Assembly: GCF_024868665.1 (NCBI RefSeq)
Contig: NC_079900.1
Coordinates: 20,957,509 to 21,021,508 of the forward strand
Source of the DNA: Triplophysa rosa
Lineage: Eukaryota; Chordata; Actinopteri; Cypriniformes; Nemacheilidae
Direction: 5' to 3'
Length of the DNA: 64,000 bases
Shown: in pieces, positions 23,501 to 33,486 of the stretch
How positions within the stretch are numbered: position 1 is the first letter of the stretch
Layout: the number at the start of each line of letters is the position of its first letter
Made by a program: the position numbers and the translations under genes
The notes under the pieces: model-generated
Seen by the model: only the letters and a program-made list of their open reading frames with translations
Database searches by the model: none
Told to the model about the DNA's origin: nothing

Positions 23501-25968
23501 CAGAAAATATTTCAGAAGTGACCAAACAGTACCAGAGGTTTAACCACAATTAAAAAAAAATTAAAATTGTTTTATTGCAACGTTTTTTGTAGTAAAACCA
23601 TAGCAACCACAAATTTACTATAGTCGCACCACAATAACCAGAGTTTAAAGTGAGGTTGTCAAAAGTGCCCCAGAACTGTGTGTTTACCTAAATTCTTCTA
23701 ATTTTGTTTTAACAGAACAAAAAAATGATACAAAAATTCTTTCTACTTGCTAGTCATTGATGTCTCAGAAATCTCAGTTGCTAACATCTTCCAAACATTT
23801 TTGTGTTCAACCAAACAAAGACATTTATACAGGTTTGGAACAACTTGAGGGTGAGTAAATTTGAGACAGAATTTACATTTTTGGTGAACTGTCCCTTTAA
23901 CCATGGTGTTGTAAAACTACAATAACAGAAATGGCAATCAAACCTCCAAAAAACATGGTTACTATATATTTTTGCTATAATAAATCTTTGGTTGATTTTC
24001 CTTAGGATTGTTAAATAGAGTCTCATTCACGGTGTGCAACTATTGCTCATTTTAGAGATGAATATCAAATCCATAAGGAAAGACAATAGTTAAATCTGGC
24101 ACTGTGATAATGTGATCAGATGTCAATGTTAACATGCACAAACTACACGCTTCACCTTTAAAGTTGGGAACCTGGCCCAGTTAAAGTAGATCCTGTTGTC
24201 TTTGTATCATTCTAGCGGCCGCTGTGTGGCTCTGAATGTATGTTCTCTCATGTGAGGCCTGTCTGTCAGTCATTCTTCTGAGCACTGATTGATGTATGAC
24301 TCTTTTATCCCCTATCATCGTTGTGCACCTTGCAGCTGTGTGAGGCCAGGGACTGAGTGTGGGCTGAGTGTGAGGGGGACATTAGGGTAAGCCAGAACCT
24401 GCTGTGCCCGTGCCATAGCTTCATCTCACACACGCCATCTGGGCCGGTGCTGTCGCTGAATCTGGGGCCTACTGCAGCCTTGCTCTGTCTCATATCGTAA
24501 CACTTCCCTCCCCAGCTCTCTCATTCTCTCACGGTCGTAGGGCTGTCTTGGGCTTCTCCATTTTGTCAGTGTAGTCTGTGCATGGTGTGAGACTGGTCTG
24601 TGCATGGCTTACGGCCTTACCTCCCGGATCGGCATCGCGCATCCCAACGTCGTCGCTTCTGAAGTTCATCTCAATGCTTTTCGGCCCTGACCTCATATCC
24701 TGCTCCATATTCTCATGCCCCGCGCCAATAGGCCCACCATCGTGTATAGGTGGGCCCAGGTAAACCGTGACTCGAGTTCATAAAACGGTGCCAGTGAAAC
24801 TCTCCACCCCTGCCCCCACCCCACACGGTCGTGAATACTCCATCTGCGTCCATTTCATTCTTGCAAAGGGGAGGTCATCACAATCAGAATACAGTTCACA
24901 AATCTGCATAGTCCAATGACAAGATTTTTGCTGTTATCACGTTCACTTTGCACCCATCTCGTTGTCTTGTTGTTGAGGGTTTTTTTTGTGGTCAGTGTTA
25001 GGGATAACGCACATTAGATACTTCCCTAAATGTTTTACTGTCACTGTTATTTTGAAATGTTTTATTTATCTCTTCTTTCCCCAAATCAATATGGTTGATT
25101 TACTTAGTGCCTCCAAATTCTGTGTATAGAACTGGACACATTAATTCATAAAACTATTAAAAGTAACATTCCCCAACACTGATAGTGCTTGATATTAAAA
25201 GAATAGTTCCCCCCAAAATACAAAATCTGTCATTTCTACATCATCATGTGGTTCAAAACCTGTATATGACTCATTCACAAAAGAAGTATTTTGAGAAATG
25301 TCTCCATATAATGGAAGTCAATGGGGGCCAATGTTGTTTGGTTACCTACATTCTTCAGAATATCTTCTTTTGTGCTATCAAAAGAAAGAAGGTCATGCAG
25401 GTTTGGAATGACATGAAGATGAGTAGGCTAAATGATTGTAAAAAAGAAATGACATTTTTTGGTAAACTTCACCGAACTTCAACTTGAAATATAGTAGAGA
25501 CCGCTATACGCTACACAATATCCAGAGACCACTACACATTTCACATCAAATGATTTAGATCTCCCCAATTGCCCAATGATGTAGAATCCCAGAAAACGCT
25601 CTACTGTAATATGCTCCTCTGTCGCAACAGATGCAACGCTCTTCGCTTCTTTGCCTCTAACAGTGGCCTGGAAACTGAATCTACTTTTTGCTTTCTCCTT
25701 TTGTCTTCTTAAACATCTTCTTCATCGCCATTTACATCGTTTCTCTGTTTTAATGTCTCTTTGTTGCTTCACCATCTTGGCCATCGCTCTCATTTCCCAT
25801 GATCCTCTAGCAGATTTCTTCAGTTTGGAAATCCCCTCCTTCAATGTCAATCTGGACAGCCTGCTGGACGAGTTCAGGGTGGTTCCCTGTCGGAGCTCCT
25901 TTGCCATGGTCAGCTCTCCGGAGGGGGAGTCCGTGTCCGAGGAGGAGGGCCAGAGCACCACGCTTTAA
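5597..25968 (+). CDS. arhgap44: Rho GTPase-activating protein 44 (RICH2), 3' fifteen exons, 5' part outside window
   Basis: A BAR plus RhoGAP protein that switches off Rac/Cdc42-type GTPases at membranes (family knowledge). Coding exons: 5597-5665, 5817-5898, 6048-6175, 7050-7161, 7551-7632, 8412-8492, 9203-9316, 9857-9948, 10022-10205, 12045-12062, 13110-13298, 15496-16026, 20894-21039, 21765-22142, 25811-25968. All phases join, giving 787 residues plus stop. The first exon encodes the BAR end (DQLSADMYNFMAKEIDYANY). The RhoGAP domain runs from GREIAFPIEACV through GLFRV, whose Arg is the catalytic finger, and SYLRELPEPLM to NIAIVLGPNLLW. The tail is proline-rich with PPPPYP and PTPKPRQRP SH3-type ligands, ending STTL, a class I PDZ ligand. 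ARHGAP44 is preferred over ARHGAP17 because of DYANYFQTLIEVQAEYHRKSL and the SPTPP tail. The first intron uses a GC donor. Confidence 0.93.
6293..6900. mobile_element. fold-back element filled with ACCAGC-type minisatellite
   Basis: The termini CCCTGTTG and CAACAGGG open ~60-bp inverted repeats that share GCATATGCTGGTTAGGTATG and AGCAAGGTAGCTGGTTT. The interior is a tandem array of 10-20-bp units built on GACCAGC with CTCAT, CTAAG, CACAT and TTAAAC variants, mostly on one strand but with a short inverted start at 6343-6420. It lies in the arhgap44 intron before the exon carrying the catalytic Arg. Confidence 0.75.
9392..9550 (-). mobile_element. tRNA-derived SINE
   Basis: Read on the minus strand, the head has an A-box-like GGCTCAGTGGTTAGAGC and a B-box-like GGGTTCGATCCC with tRNA spacing. 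A tail follows (GCTTTGGATAAAAGTGTCG...) and ends in TAAATGTAAAA. The tail resembles the 3' end of the L2-like LINE near 52070-52115, the usual sign of LINE-dependent mobilisation. It lies in an arhgap44 intron. Confidence 0.8.
10283..10586. mobile_element. TTAAAG...AGTTCAcC family MITE, copy 1
   Basis: Left end TTAAATAAAGAGTTCACC and right end GATGAACTGTTCCTTTAAA are inverted. The interior is a non-coding CATTTTATAA-rich spacer. It belongs to a family with at least eight copies in this window. Confidence 0.6.
11347..11716. mobile_element. MITE with TTTAAAGCAACACT ends
   Basis: The left end TTTAAAGCAACACTTTG and right end CATAGTGTTGCTTTAAA form inverted termini. The interior contains spurious open frames but no transposase motif. 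Confidence 0.65.
12045..12062 (+). other. arhgap44: 18-nt microexon of arhgap44
   Basis: The sequence CATCAGGAAAATTCAAAG is preceded by an AG acceptor (AAAGCAG) and followed by GTACTG. It joins GG at 10205 and T at 13110 to encode G-I-R-K-I-Q-S-V-G-V-R-V. Human ARHGAP44 has the same block with Leu for Ile (from memory of the family). Skipping the exon also keeps frame (GG|T), so it can be an alternative 6-residue insertion. Confidence 0.85.
12406..12776. mobile_element. fold-back element with GTTTCCGGGTCCAA ends
   Basis: Left TGACGTCAC...GTTTCCGGGTCCAAA and right TTGGACCCGGAAAC...TTACGTCACC are inverted, giving imperfect ~45-bp arms. No coding content. Confidence 0.6.
13391..13607. mobile_element. 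short MITE, GCAATCCGTAACTTTTGG ends
   Basis: The left end (TTAAAGATGCAATCCGTAAC) and right end (GTTACGGATTGCGGCTTTAA) are inverted copies of about 24 bp around a 170-bp AT-rich interior. Confidence 0.75.
13608..15495. other. arhgap44 intron with one fold-back element
   Basis: Positions 13865-14392 are bounded by CCATAGATATAAATAACTAGATGCC and its near inverse GGCATCTAGTTATATAGATCTATGG, a MITE-like element. The rest is AT-rich intron, and no gene signal was seen. Confidence 0.55.
15496..16026 (+). other. arhgap44: symmetric 531-nt proline/serine-rich cassette exon of arhgap44
   Basis: The acceptor TATCTGCAG and donor AG|GTAAAT frame 177 codons. The exon enters and leaves in the same phase (AG|C on both sides), so including or skipping it leaves the frame intact. 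It encodes a low-complexity segment with RPPPPYPSSS, several QPQPQPPP-type stretches and a run of ten serines from mixed TCx codons. As remembered, the mammalian protein passes directly from the preceding segment to the STTKSKELSP-like block, so this insert may be fish-specific or alternative. It adds possible SH3 ligands. Function beyond that is inference. Confidence 0.7.
16027..20893. other. large arhgap44 intron with repeats
   Basis: Contents seen: a MITE at 16492-17049 with ATATTAAAGGGGTCATATG inverted ends; a GT-rich microsatellite at about 18048-18080 next to a GGTTTACGAGGACACA repeat; an AT-rich tract at 19080-19240; and 19378-19445, which matches 7685-7760 (TTAACTTTC...TGTGTTTGG). No coding exon was recognised. 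Confidence 0.6.
16492..17049. mobile_element. MITE with AAAGGGGTCATATG ends
   Basis: ATATTAAAGGGGTCATATG occurs at the left end and as an exact inverse at the right end (CATATGACCCCTTTAATAT). The element is about 555 bp with no transposase. Confidence 0.75.
22143..22225 (+). other. arhgap44: possible retained-intron alternative C-terminus of arhgap44
   Basis: If the GT donor at 22143 is not used, the frame continues 27 codons to a TAA at 22223-22225, ending DDGL instead of the PDZ ligand STTL. The open stretch is short and may be chance. Confidence 0.35.
22226..25810. other. last arhgap44 intron, MITE-rich
   Basis: Contents: MITE-family copies at 22523-22832 and 25195-25475, and a half copy ending at 23900. 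A possible further element lies at 22915-23545, with CCTCTGGTGCT-like ends. A more GC-rich patch at 24330-24770 ends in CCCAG|GTAAAC and could hold an unrecognised alternative exon; no convincing acceptor or homology was seen. Confidence 0.5.
22523..22832. mobile_element. AGTTCACCC-family MITE, copy 2
   Basis: AGTGATAGTTCACCCAAAAT at the left and GGTGAACAATTACTTT at the right are inverted. The interior is nearly palindromic (CTTTCTTCTGAAGAACA against TTCTGCAGAAGAAAG). Confidence 0.75.
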
Positions 25969-26542
25969 CCCCTGAGCCCACCCAGCAGTTTACCAGCCTC
26001 GCCCCAAGTGAAACCCCGCCCTAGCCGAACCCCGGAGACCCGCCTCTTCTGGTCAGCGACACTACATGGGAGACTATAACAGACGCAAACCACTCAACAG
26101 GTGCCATAAAAACGCAACAGAATGGATTTTGTTCAAAACGCCACTGGAGGAACTTGGCACGTTTGGTGTTCCTGTTTCTCTTCTGTGTTGTTGGTTTCGT
26201 TTTATTTGGATGTTTTTATTTCTGCCTTATCGGAGCTGCAGTTACAATACAAATGCACATAGGAAGCAATTTGCGGACTTCAGAGGAACCTCACACACTT
26301 TGTTGTGCTGGAGGATATGGATCTAAGGCCTTCTTTGCTTTCCCTACAGGGTCCAAGGAGATACTCTTTGTAGATGTACAATAGTGGCATATAGCATGCA
26401 GGTTTATTTGTGTCTAATTTTGCAATGCTGAGGCCTCATATGTGGGCTTTCTTTCGGTCACATCAGCTCTTTCTGATTTCGCAATATCTCTAACCTACAT
26501 GCTACATCGCTTTAGCAAAGATAGTACAAGAAACAATTTGGG

Positions 26543-27312
26543 TTAAAGGGATATTTCAGAGGCAAAACAAAATTCCCCCATGCTTTACTCACCCTCAAGG
26601 CATCCTGGCTGAATATGACTTTCTTCTTGAAGAATAATGCGGTCGGAGTTATGATACCACGTATCATTTTTCTTCCAAGCGGTAGAATGGGAGTGAATGG
26701 GGGGCAACTTTTTGAAGCTCCAAAAAGTGCATCCATCCATCAAAGAACTGCTCGAAGCGGCTCTGTGGTCTTAACAAGGTCTTCTGAAGCGAATTGATGC
26801 GTGTGTTTAAGAGAAACATCCATATTGAGAGCGCTATTAACGTTAATGTCTAACTTCCGTTATCCCTCGGCTGCGGTAAATGACGCAGGCGTGTCGCAAG
26901 TTTTTCGTTTTATTCCAATAGGATACAGTCTCCTCTGTGCAGGAGCTTTCGTCACCGCCATTTGCCGGAAAAACAAGCCTCTGGTTCACGCGCAACAGAT
27001 GGATAACGGAAGCTAGACATTATCGTTAATAGCGCTGTCAATATGGATATTTCTCTAAAACAAACGCATCGATTCGCTTCAGAAGACCACAATGCCGTGT
27101 CAAGCAGTTTTTTGATGGATGGATGCACTTTTTGGAGCTTCAAAAAATAGCCCCCCATTCACTCCCATTCTACCGCTTGGAAGAAAAATGATACGTGGTT
27201 TTATAACTCCGACTGCATTATTCTTCAGGAAGAAAGTCATATTCAGCCAGGATGCCTTGAGGGTGAGTAAAACATGGGGGAATTTTGTTTTGCCTCTGAA
27301 ATATCCCTTTAA
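26543..27312. mobile_element. ~770-bp fold-back element with ~320-bp arms
   Basis: Left TTAAAGGGATATTTCAGAGG and right CCTCTGAAATATCCCTTTAA are exact inverses. Similarity between arms continues almost to the centre, for example CACCCTCAAGGCATCCTGGC against GCCAGGATGCCTTGAGGGTG. A spacer of about 120 bp near 26870-26995 separates the arms. A left-half relative lies at 37985-38318. It sits about 575 bp past the arhgap44 stop, so it may be inside the 3' UTR. Confidence 0.85.
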
Positions 27313-30300
27313 TAGTTGGTTTATACAGTTGCTGTAATAGCTCATAATACAGTGAAATAACTGCTGCAGTACAATATTATACAGTCCCAGAAAGCAAGTT
27401 AGGTGGGTGGTAGAAAATCCAGGGCTCCCACGATCACGACAAACTTGGAAATATCAGGAAAATGTAAATGTGTGGTTTTCAGGCAGAGGGAAACTGAAGT
27501 CTTTAAATGTCATTGAAAACTTATAAGGGAAAGTCTATATTTCTGTAGTAATACAAATGATTATACAAATATTTGTAGTTTGGTTCTGATATTTTTTTTT
27601 CAGACAGAGATTATTATATGTTAAGAATATATATACAGTATATAACATATTTTTAAAAATGGAAATCATAGTAATTCATTGATCCAAAGGTGTGGGAACC
27701 CTGGAGCTATTTAATTTGTCTTGATCCATAAAAAGAAATCGTTCTTGCCCTAACATGGGTCATATCGTAATACTTTTCTCCCAGATATTTTCATACTTTT
27801 AGTAGACACTACCAAGACTGCCGCCTTGCATTTTCTGTTGTCTCTCTGCAGCCACATGCCCTCCAAAGTGCTTCATGCAGTGCCACACTATCCCTTATGT
27901 ATATACCTTGAACTGTGTACAAAGATGTGTAGATACGTGTCAATGAGAGGACAATGAAAAGGCAAATATGAATTATATATTCATAAATGTGACATGCCAT
28001 ATTTATCTTGTATAGAGAAAATGTTCTGAGTATTACTTTGTCCCTGAGCACTTTTTGTCAGGTTCACATAGCAAGTGAGTATTTTGCACTTTTGTAAGCC
28101 ATGAACTATGTGTAGAAATATGAATGCAGACGTTTAGGTAGAGTTACTGTACTCCCGAGAGAGATTTTATCCCTAAAGCAACCTCATCGATAACAGCCTT
28201 AATCGACAGCAACAACAGAAACTGTATAGATCAAAATAATATATGAAGTCAACAGATTTTACTAGATGTATAACATTTCTTCAACTCTTTATATTGTAGA
28301 GCAACTGGATTACATAAGTGAAAATGACTCGGCAGATACACGGACCCCTTAAAAGTAGTCGGACACTTAAGTCACACTTTAAAATATGAATACATTAGAT
28401 AATAAGCCTTTAATAAAAACCAAGACAACTTTTTAAGCTATAATGCAAATTGTCATGTGTCACAGACATTTTAGTGGATGTATGAAGTTTGCCACAAAGT
28501 TACAAAATGCTTTTGTGTTTTTAATTCTGTTCTCGCAAAGTCCTCATGTTTAATCATTTAAAACCTAATCATCTTTTTGTGAAATATTTTGCTTGAAAAA
28601 TGTTGTTCTGCTTTCTTTAAAATAACATTTAAACATTTTGAGATGTGCCTCGAGTGTCCAAATCCTTTAGGGGCCTTTGTATAGTGTGTCTCCACATATA
28701 AAGATACAGATATAACTTGGCAGGGATCCTTTTTATTAAATGTTACCTTAAAGGTATCAACCCCAACAAATCCTTTAGTTTCATTGCTGTTCCCCAAACT
28801 AATCTAATGCCGAACCGAGATGGCACAAGCTTGGCCGGTTGTTTGCTCAGACAACCGGGTGCTGCAGTTTCTAATATCTGAACTTGTACAAAACTTTAGG
28901 ACTTTATTAAGATCAAACAAACAACGTTGGTTAACTTTTGTCTAAAATATAGCTTGTGATAGGAGTGGGCACAACAAACTTCTATACGATCATCTCGACT
29001 GGCGGTGGAATAGCCATGGCTTACTTCTCTACTTTCTCTCTATGAATAAGCATTAGTGTACGTCAGGGACAAGAGGACTTTTTTGTTTTCGTTTTGCTGA
29101 AATCTGTGATATGCCTCGGTGTGTGTTCTTGATGAAATATAGTCTAATGATTATTGGTGACTGAGTTCTAGTTGTAGTGAATACACAATAATAATTGCAA
29201 GTGCCCTCACTATCAGTATTTATAACCTGAAGCTAACGGTGAGTTTCGTGCGTACGTGAGGTTCAGTTTGTGCCGATTCTGCTTTGTTCTGTGAGGAAGC
29301 AGTCGTGTGTGTGTGTGTGCGTGTGTTTGTATGTGTGTGTGTGTTTGCGTGCGCTGGTTGAATGTGATTTGGCCTTTACTCTGATGTGCACTGGGGTAAA
29401 AGCACATTGATACGTTATAGCAGCTGCAATAGACGCATGGTTTATTTTCTTGATTAAGGTGACACTTTAAAGCTCATGTCTTTCTATTAGCGATCGTACC
29501 GAATGCTTATGTAATTGTTATTGGGAGGGTTTTATACAGTATGTATATGCATCCTCATTTAAGTTCTGTACTGTTTTTTCAGATGAAAGGCACAAGGTAT
29601 AATATAGACATCAAAAGAGCATCTTTAAACGAAGCCAGTGTTTGTCATCAGGTTTCTTTCTTCATTTGTTTTGTAACAATATTTTTGTCCAGTAAATGAA
29701 ATATTTAAGAAAGTGTTTTAAACAGAGTGGATGTAATAGCCATGAAAAGTGTTACAAACAGAATTTACTGTAACGTAGGTCCACACAGAATCTGCATGTG
29801 GGAGTCCAGGTCATATTTTATCCCAAAAGGAAAGAAATTAGAAATTATATTTTGGCCAAGTCTGTTTTAGGACCGTCAAGATTTATTCCATTTTTAATGA
29901 TAATTAAGCACATTTTCACCCCAGTTCTCATTACTGCAATGCAAAAAAAAGAAACATTGAAATATTATTTAAGCTGTATTTATGCATCATACTCATATTT
30001 GTTGTATTGCCTTAATTTATAGCCTATTCTTTTTAAAAGATGTGGTGTTACAGTATTTTTACTACAGGACGGAACACAATTATTACAGTAATGAAAATAA
30101 CTTGACAAAAATTGCCATAAAGATGCCCCGAACAATTGGAAATAATAATGAACGCAAATAAAACTCTGCCACCTAGACAAAGAGAAAATACATTTTTATT
30201 ATTGCTATGAAATAATTGGTGGTTCATAAACATTTTTCATTCTAAACTTTGCAGAGATTTCTGTGTGCGACCTACTGATTACTTGATATGATTTTAAAAC

Positions 30301-31608
30301 ATTTCTCTCTTAACACTTTTATTTGGAATGCAGGAACATGATGGTGTTGTGTTTTGAGTAAATAAAATGTAATACACGCATTAAAGTGAAAAATGTGTAA
30401 AGATAAATCAGTTCAATAATTTATTGGTGATACTTTTTAACAACATGAAATGTTTAAAAAACATGTTTAGAACAGAATGGACAAACATGCGTTAAAGTCC
30501 AGTGAGTGGATGTGGCAGAACAGACCATGCACTTCCTTATTTCCTTTAGATAATTCTGTTTCCAATGAAACATTGCCAGCCAATAAACAATCGAGATAAG
30601 AATGAAGCAGGGATGTGTGAACAGGGGATGAGTTAATTATCCAACAATGTACAGTCCTTTTCACCCCTGCTTATACCCAACTAATGTACAAATCTGCCTG
30701 TCAAATGTACAAATCACACCCTCCTCAGCTTAGCATATCAGTGGAAAAACAGCGTGTACTGTGAAGCCTGCTGCAGTCCTTATCAGAATGTCAGAAATAC
30801 ACATATATTAAACTCTACATTTGTAATACTTCTGGCGCAAGTGCTTTTGTTTGCTTGTGAGTGTTTTTGAACTGCTCTTATAACAATGTTTACACTCTCA
30901 CATTATATATTAAACTTTGATAGGAGTCATTTGTGTTTTAACACATCTCATCTGCGATCATTTTACATTTACATTTATAACGCCTTTATCCAAGGCGACT
31001 TGCATGAGGGAACATTTTGCATTTTGCCTTAAAGGCAAAATTGAAATTCTGTCATTATTTACACACTCTCGTCACTTAAGGAAGATATTTTGAAAAATAT
31101 GGGTAACAGAAAACCATCGGTCTCCATTGACTTGCATTGGTTTTGTGTCCATACAATAGAAGTCAATGGGGACCAAATGTGTTTGGTTACCAACATTTTT
31201 CAAAATATCTTCTTTTGTGAAAGAAAATTACACCGGTTTAAAATGACAACAGGGTGGGTAAATGATGACAGAATTTTCATTATGAAGGTGAACTATTCAT
31301 TTAAAAGCCAACAATAAACATTACACAAAGCTAAGTTTACAAGTAAGAAAAGCATTAAAGCACTCAATGTCAGATATTCGTTTGAACTCAAATGTTTCTT
31401 ATTCTTTGTTTTTTCGTTATAAATTTGCTTTCTTATTCACGTTCAATTTTTGACTCTATTCTCTTGTCTGTCGACAATTGCCTAATTTTTGTTTCAAGAA
31501 ATCTCAAAAGAAACACGTGACGCACAAATGAGTTAATCCGTTGAAAAATCTCCTGAGCTGTGAAAACACACTGCCCAAGCAAAAACATTTTCTTTTAGTA
31601 AACAGAGC
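27313..31608. other. arhgap44 3' UTR/intergenic stretch
   Basis: No ORF of recognisable origin. A candidate poly(A) signal AATAAA lies at 30361-30366, which would imply a ~4.4-kb 3' UTR; nearer signals are possible. A GT microsatellite is at about 29307-29345. A SINE/L2-like tail fragment is at about 30965-31005, and an AGTTCACC-family MITE copy is at 31029-31304. Confidence 0.45.
31029..31304. mobile_element. AGTTCACCC-family MITE, diverged copy
   Basis: The right end (AAGGTGAACTATTCATTTAA) and the inner palindrome (AAGATATTTTGAAAAATATG ... CAAAATATCTTCTTTTGTG) match the family. The left end is diverged. Confidence 0.6.
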
Positions 31609-31708
31609 NNNNNNNNNNNNNNNNNNNNNNNNNNNNNNNNNNNNNNNNNNNNNNNNNNNNNNNNNNNNNNNNNNNNNNNNNNNNNNNNNNNNNNNNNNNN
31701 NNNNNNNN
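31609..31708. other. assembly gap of exactly 100 N
   Basis: A run of 100 Ns, the usual placeholder for a gap of unknown size. Retroviral sequence begins immediately to the right and none is seen to the left, so gag, pol and the 5' LTR of the retrovirus may lie in the missing sequence. Confidence 0.95.
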
Positions 31709-31737
31709 TGGCAGGCCTGTATACGATTCTGACATAC

Positions 31738-33486
31738 ATGGAGAACATAGTGCAACACGAGATAGCCGCCATAGACAGGAACCAGGCACTGCCTCGACCC
31801 AGACAGGCGACAGGCCAGGCATCAGTCGGGAGAGAGATGCAGGACATTCTGATCACGATATTGCTACTGATGAACCTGGTACAGACGATACCACAGGCCC
31901 AGGGATACCCAACCCAGAATTATCCCTTGAACGATTACTGGCAGAAGACTTCCCAACCATCGATGTGTCAGACCTCAGATGGTCGCCCCCAGACTTCGAC
32001 TTGTGATGGAATACAACCATATGAGAGACTTTGGGACATTGCCATTCACAATGAGTGGTATAGGTGGGCACGTTTTACAGTGGAACAATCATACATGGAC
32101 AGTTGTGTATTTTGCACCCCTTCACCATTGAGCAAACTCATCGTTGTGCCAAACCCATATGACTATAGACATTGTGCTGGATATTACGTGAAACAGTGTG
32201 CTAAGAGGAGAAACACTGTTCCTTTTTGCCATGCAGAATGCTTAGCCCTGGCAGGACGAAAAAACAGAGAAAAATACTATACTCACCCATTATGGGGAAA
32301 GGAATGTATGGACATTGATGTAAACCTGCCAGCAAACATGATTGAAGTTCCAGTTGTTTATGACATAGATTATACATTACAATATGAATGCTTTAATAGT
32401 ACATACAAAAAGGGTGGAAACGATGTGGGATTGTTTGAAGGAAATTGCATAACTGTTTGGCATTTGGATAAAAACATGCGAAGTCAAAAGAGTGTTAAAA
32501 AACAGTGGAGTAATAAGTTTGCTTCAGCCACATTCACAGATAACTTTACAGTAGTAGGTTGGGAAAGCTGTCCAAATATGACAACAGGATGGCCATTAAT
32601 TGAATCTTACCAAACCCAAGTGAATGCTATTGCTGACTATTTTTGGTTATGTGGAGGAAGCAAACTAAGACCAACATTGCCAGAAAAATGGATAGGTTTA
32701 TGTGCAAGAGTAAAACTAATACAAGCTGTTACTATGATTACATGGGACCCAAATGTGAATGTGAAAAGCAAGCCCAAACATAATATTATGAAAAGAGCCT
32801 ACCAAAGTGATCCAAATGTTTACTTAGATGCAATTGGTCAACCTAGAAATATTCCACACCAATTTAAAGCAAGAGATGAGGTGAGATCTGGATTTGAGTC
32901 TATCCTTATATGGATAACCCCAAATAAGAACACAGAATGGATTAATTATCTGTATTACAATCAACAGAGGTTTATTAATTTTACAAATGATGCGCTTGAA
33001 GCGCTTGGAGAACAATTAGCCCCAACAAGTAAAATGGCTTGGCAGAATAGACAAGCCCTAAACTGGTTATTAGCTGAGAAAGGAGGAGTGTGTGTAATGT
33101 TTGGAGAAGATTGTTGTACTTATATTCCTAATAATACTGCCCCTGATGGATCTTTTACTCATGCCATGGAAAAATTGAAAAATCTAAGAGATGAAGTGAC
33201 AGCCAATGCTGGGACAGATAGGGCATTTGGAACATGGTTTGAATCCATGTTTGGGTCATGGAGAGAATGGCTAACTCAAGCGGGAATGATAATTGTTACT
33301 GTCTTAATGATTTCTGCAGTATTACTTTGTTGTGTTATCCCTATGATAAGATCTTTGTTGGTTAGAGCCACAGCAAAACAAATGTCATTACATGCGAAAC
33401 TAAATGTGCAACATGACTCTGAAGCATTTATGTTAACTATGGTCACAGCAATGGAAAACTGTGAAGAATATGATGACAATTCATAA
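31738..33486 (+). CDS. retroviral envelope glycoprotein, env1 (582 aa, possibly longer 5')
   Basis: A likely virus-entry glycoprotein (surface plus transmembrane subunits). A hydrophobic segment at residues 36-48 could be a signal peptide. A CxxC (CVFC) is at 123-126. A WLCG...LP..W.GLCA block is at 303-323. The TM part has a heptad-like stretch before C452-x6-C459-C460, which normally forms the ectodomain loop disulphide. A membrane span is at about 517-535, followed by a 45-residue tail. Several N-x-S/T sites are present. No clear R-x-K/R-R furin site separates SU from TM: the nearest basic site is KR at 352-353. This suggests altered processing or a diverged site. The frame is open upstream through the 10 codons to the gap, so the true start may be missing; Met at 31738 is only the first one visible. 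Intact, with no internal stop. Confidence 0.78.
   Translation: MENIVQHEIAAIDRNQALPRPRQATGQASVGREMQDILITILLLMNLVQTIPQAQGYPTQNYPLNDYWQKTSQPSMCQTSDGRPQTSTCDGIQPYERLWDIAIHNEWYRWARFTVEQSYMDSCVFCTPSPLSKLIVVPNPYDYRHCAGYYVKQCAKRRNTVPFCHAECLALAGRKNREKYYTHPLWGKECMDIDVNLPANMIEVPVVYDIDYTLQYECFNSTYKKGGNDVGLFEGNCITVWHLDKNMRSQKSVKKQWSNKFASATFTDNFTVVGWESCPNMTTGWPLIESYQTQVNAIADYFWLCGGSKLRPTLPEKWIGLCARVKLIQAVTMITWDPNVNVKSKPKHNIMKRAYQSDPNVYLDAIGQPRNIPHQFKARDEVRSGFESILIWITPNKNTEWINYLYYNQQRFINFTNDALEALGEQLAPTSKMAWQNRQALNWLLAEKGGVCVMFGEDCCTYIPNNTAPDGSFTHAMEKLKNLRDEVTANAGTDRAFGTWFESMFGSWREWLTQAGMIIVTVLMISAVLLCCVIPMIRSLLVRATAKQMSLHAKLNVQHDSEAFMLTMVTAMENCEEYDDNS

Noticed and set aside
24578..24763. Possible alternative arhgap44 exon ending at CCCAG|GTAAAC
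   Set aside because: GC-rich with a good donor, but no convincing acceptor, no known homologous segment, and the flanking exons already join in frame.
26512..27337. Two similar ~73-codon frames on opposite strands
   Set aside because: They are the two arms of the fold-back element and not genes.
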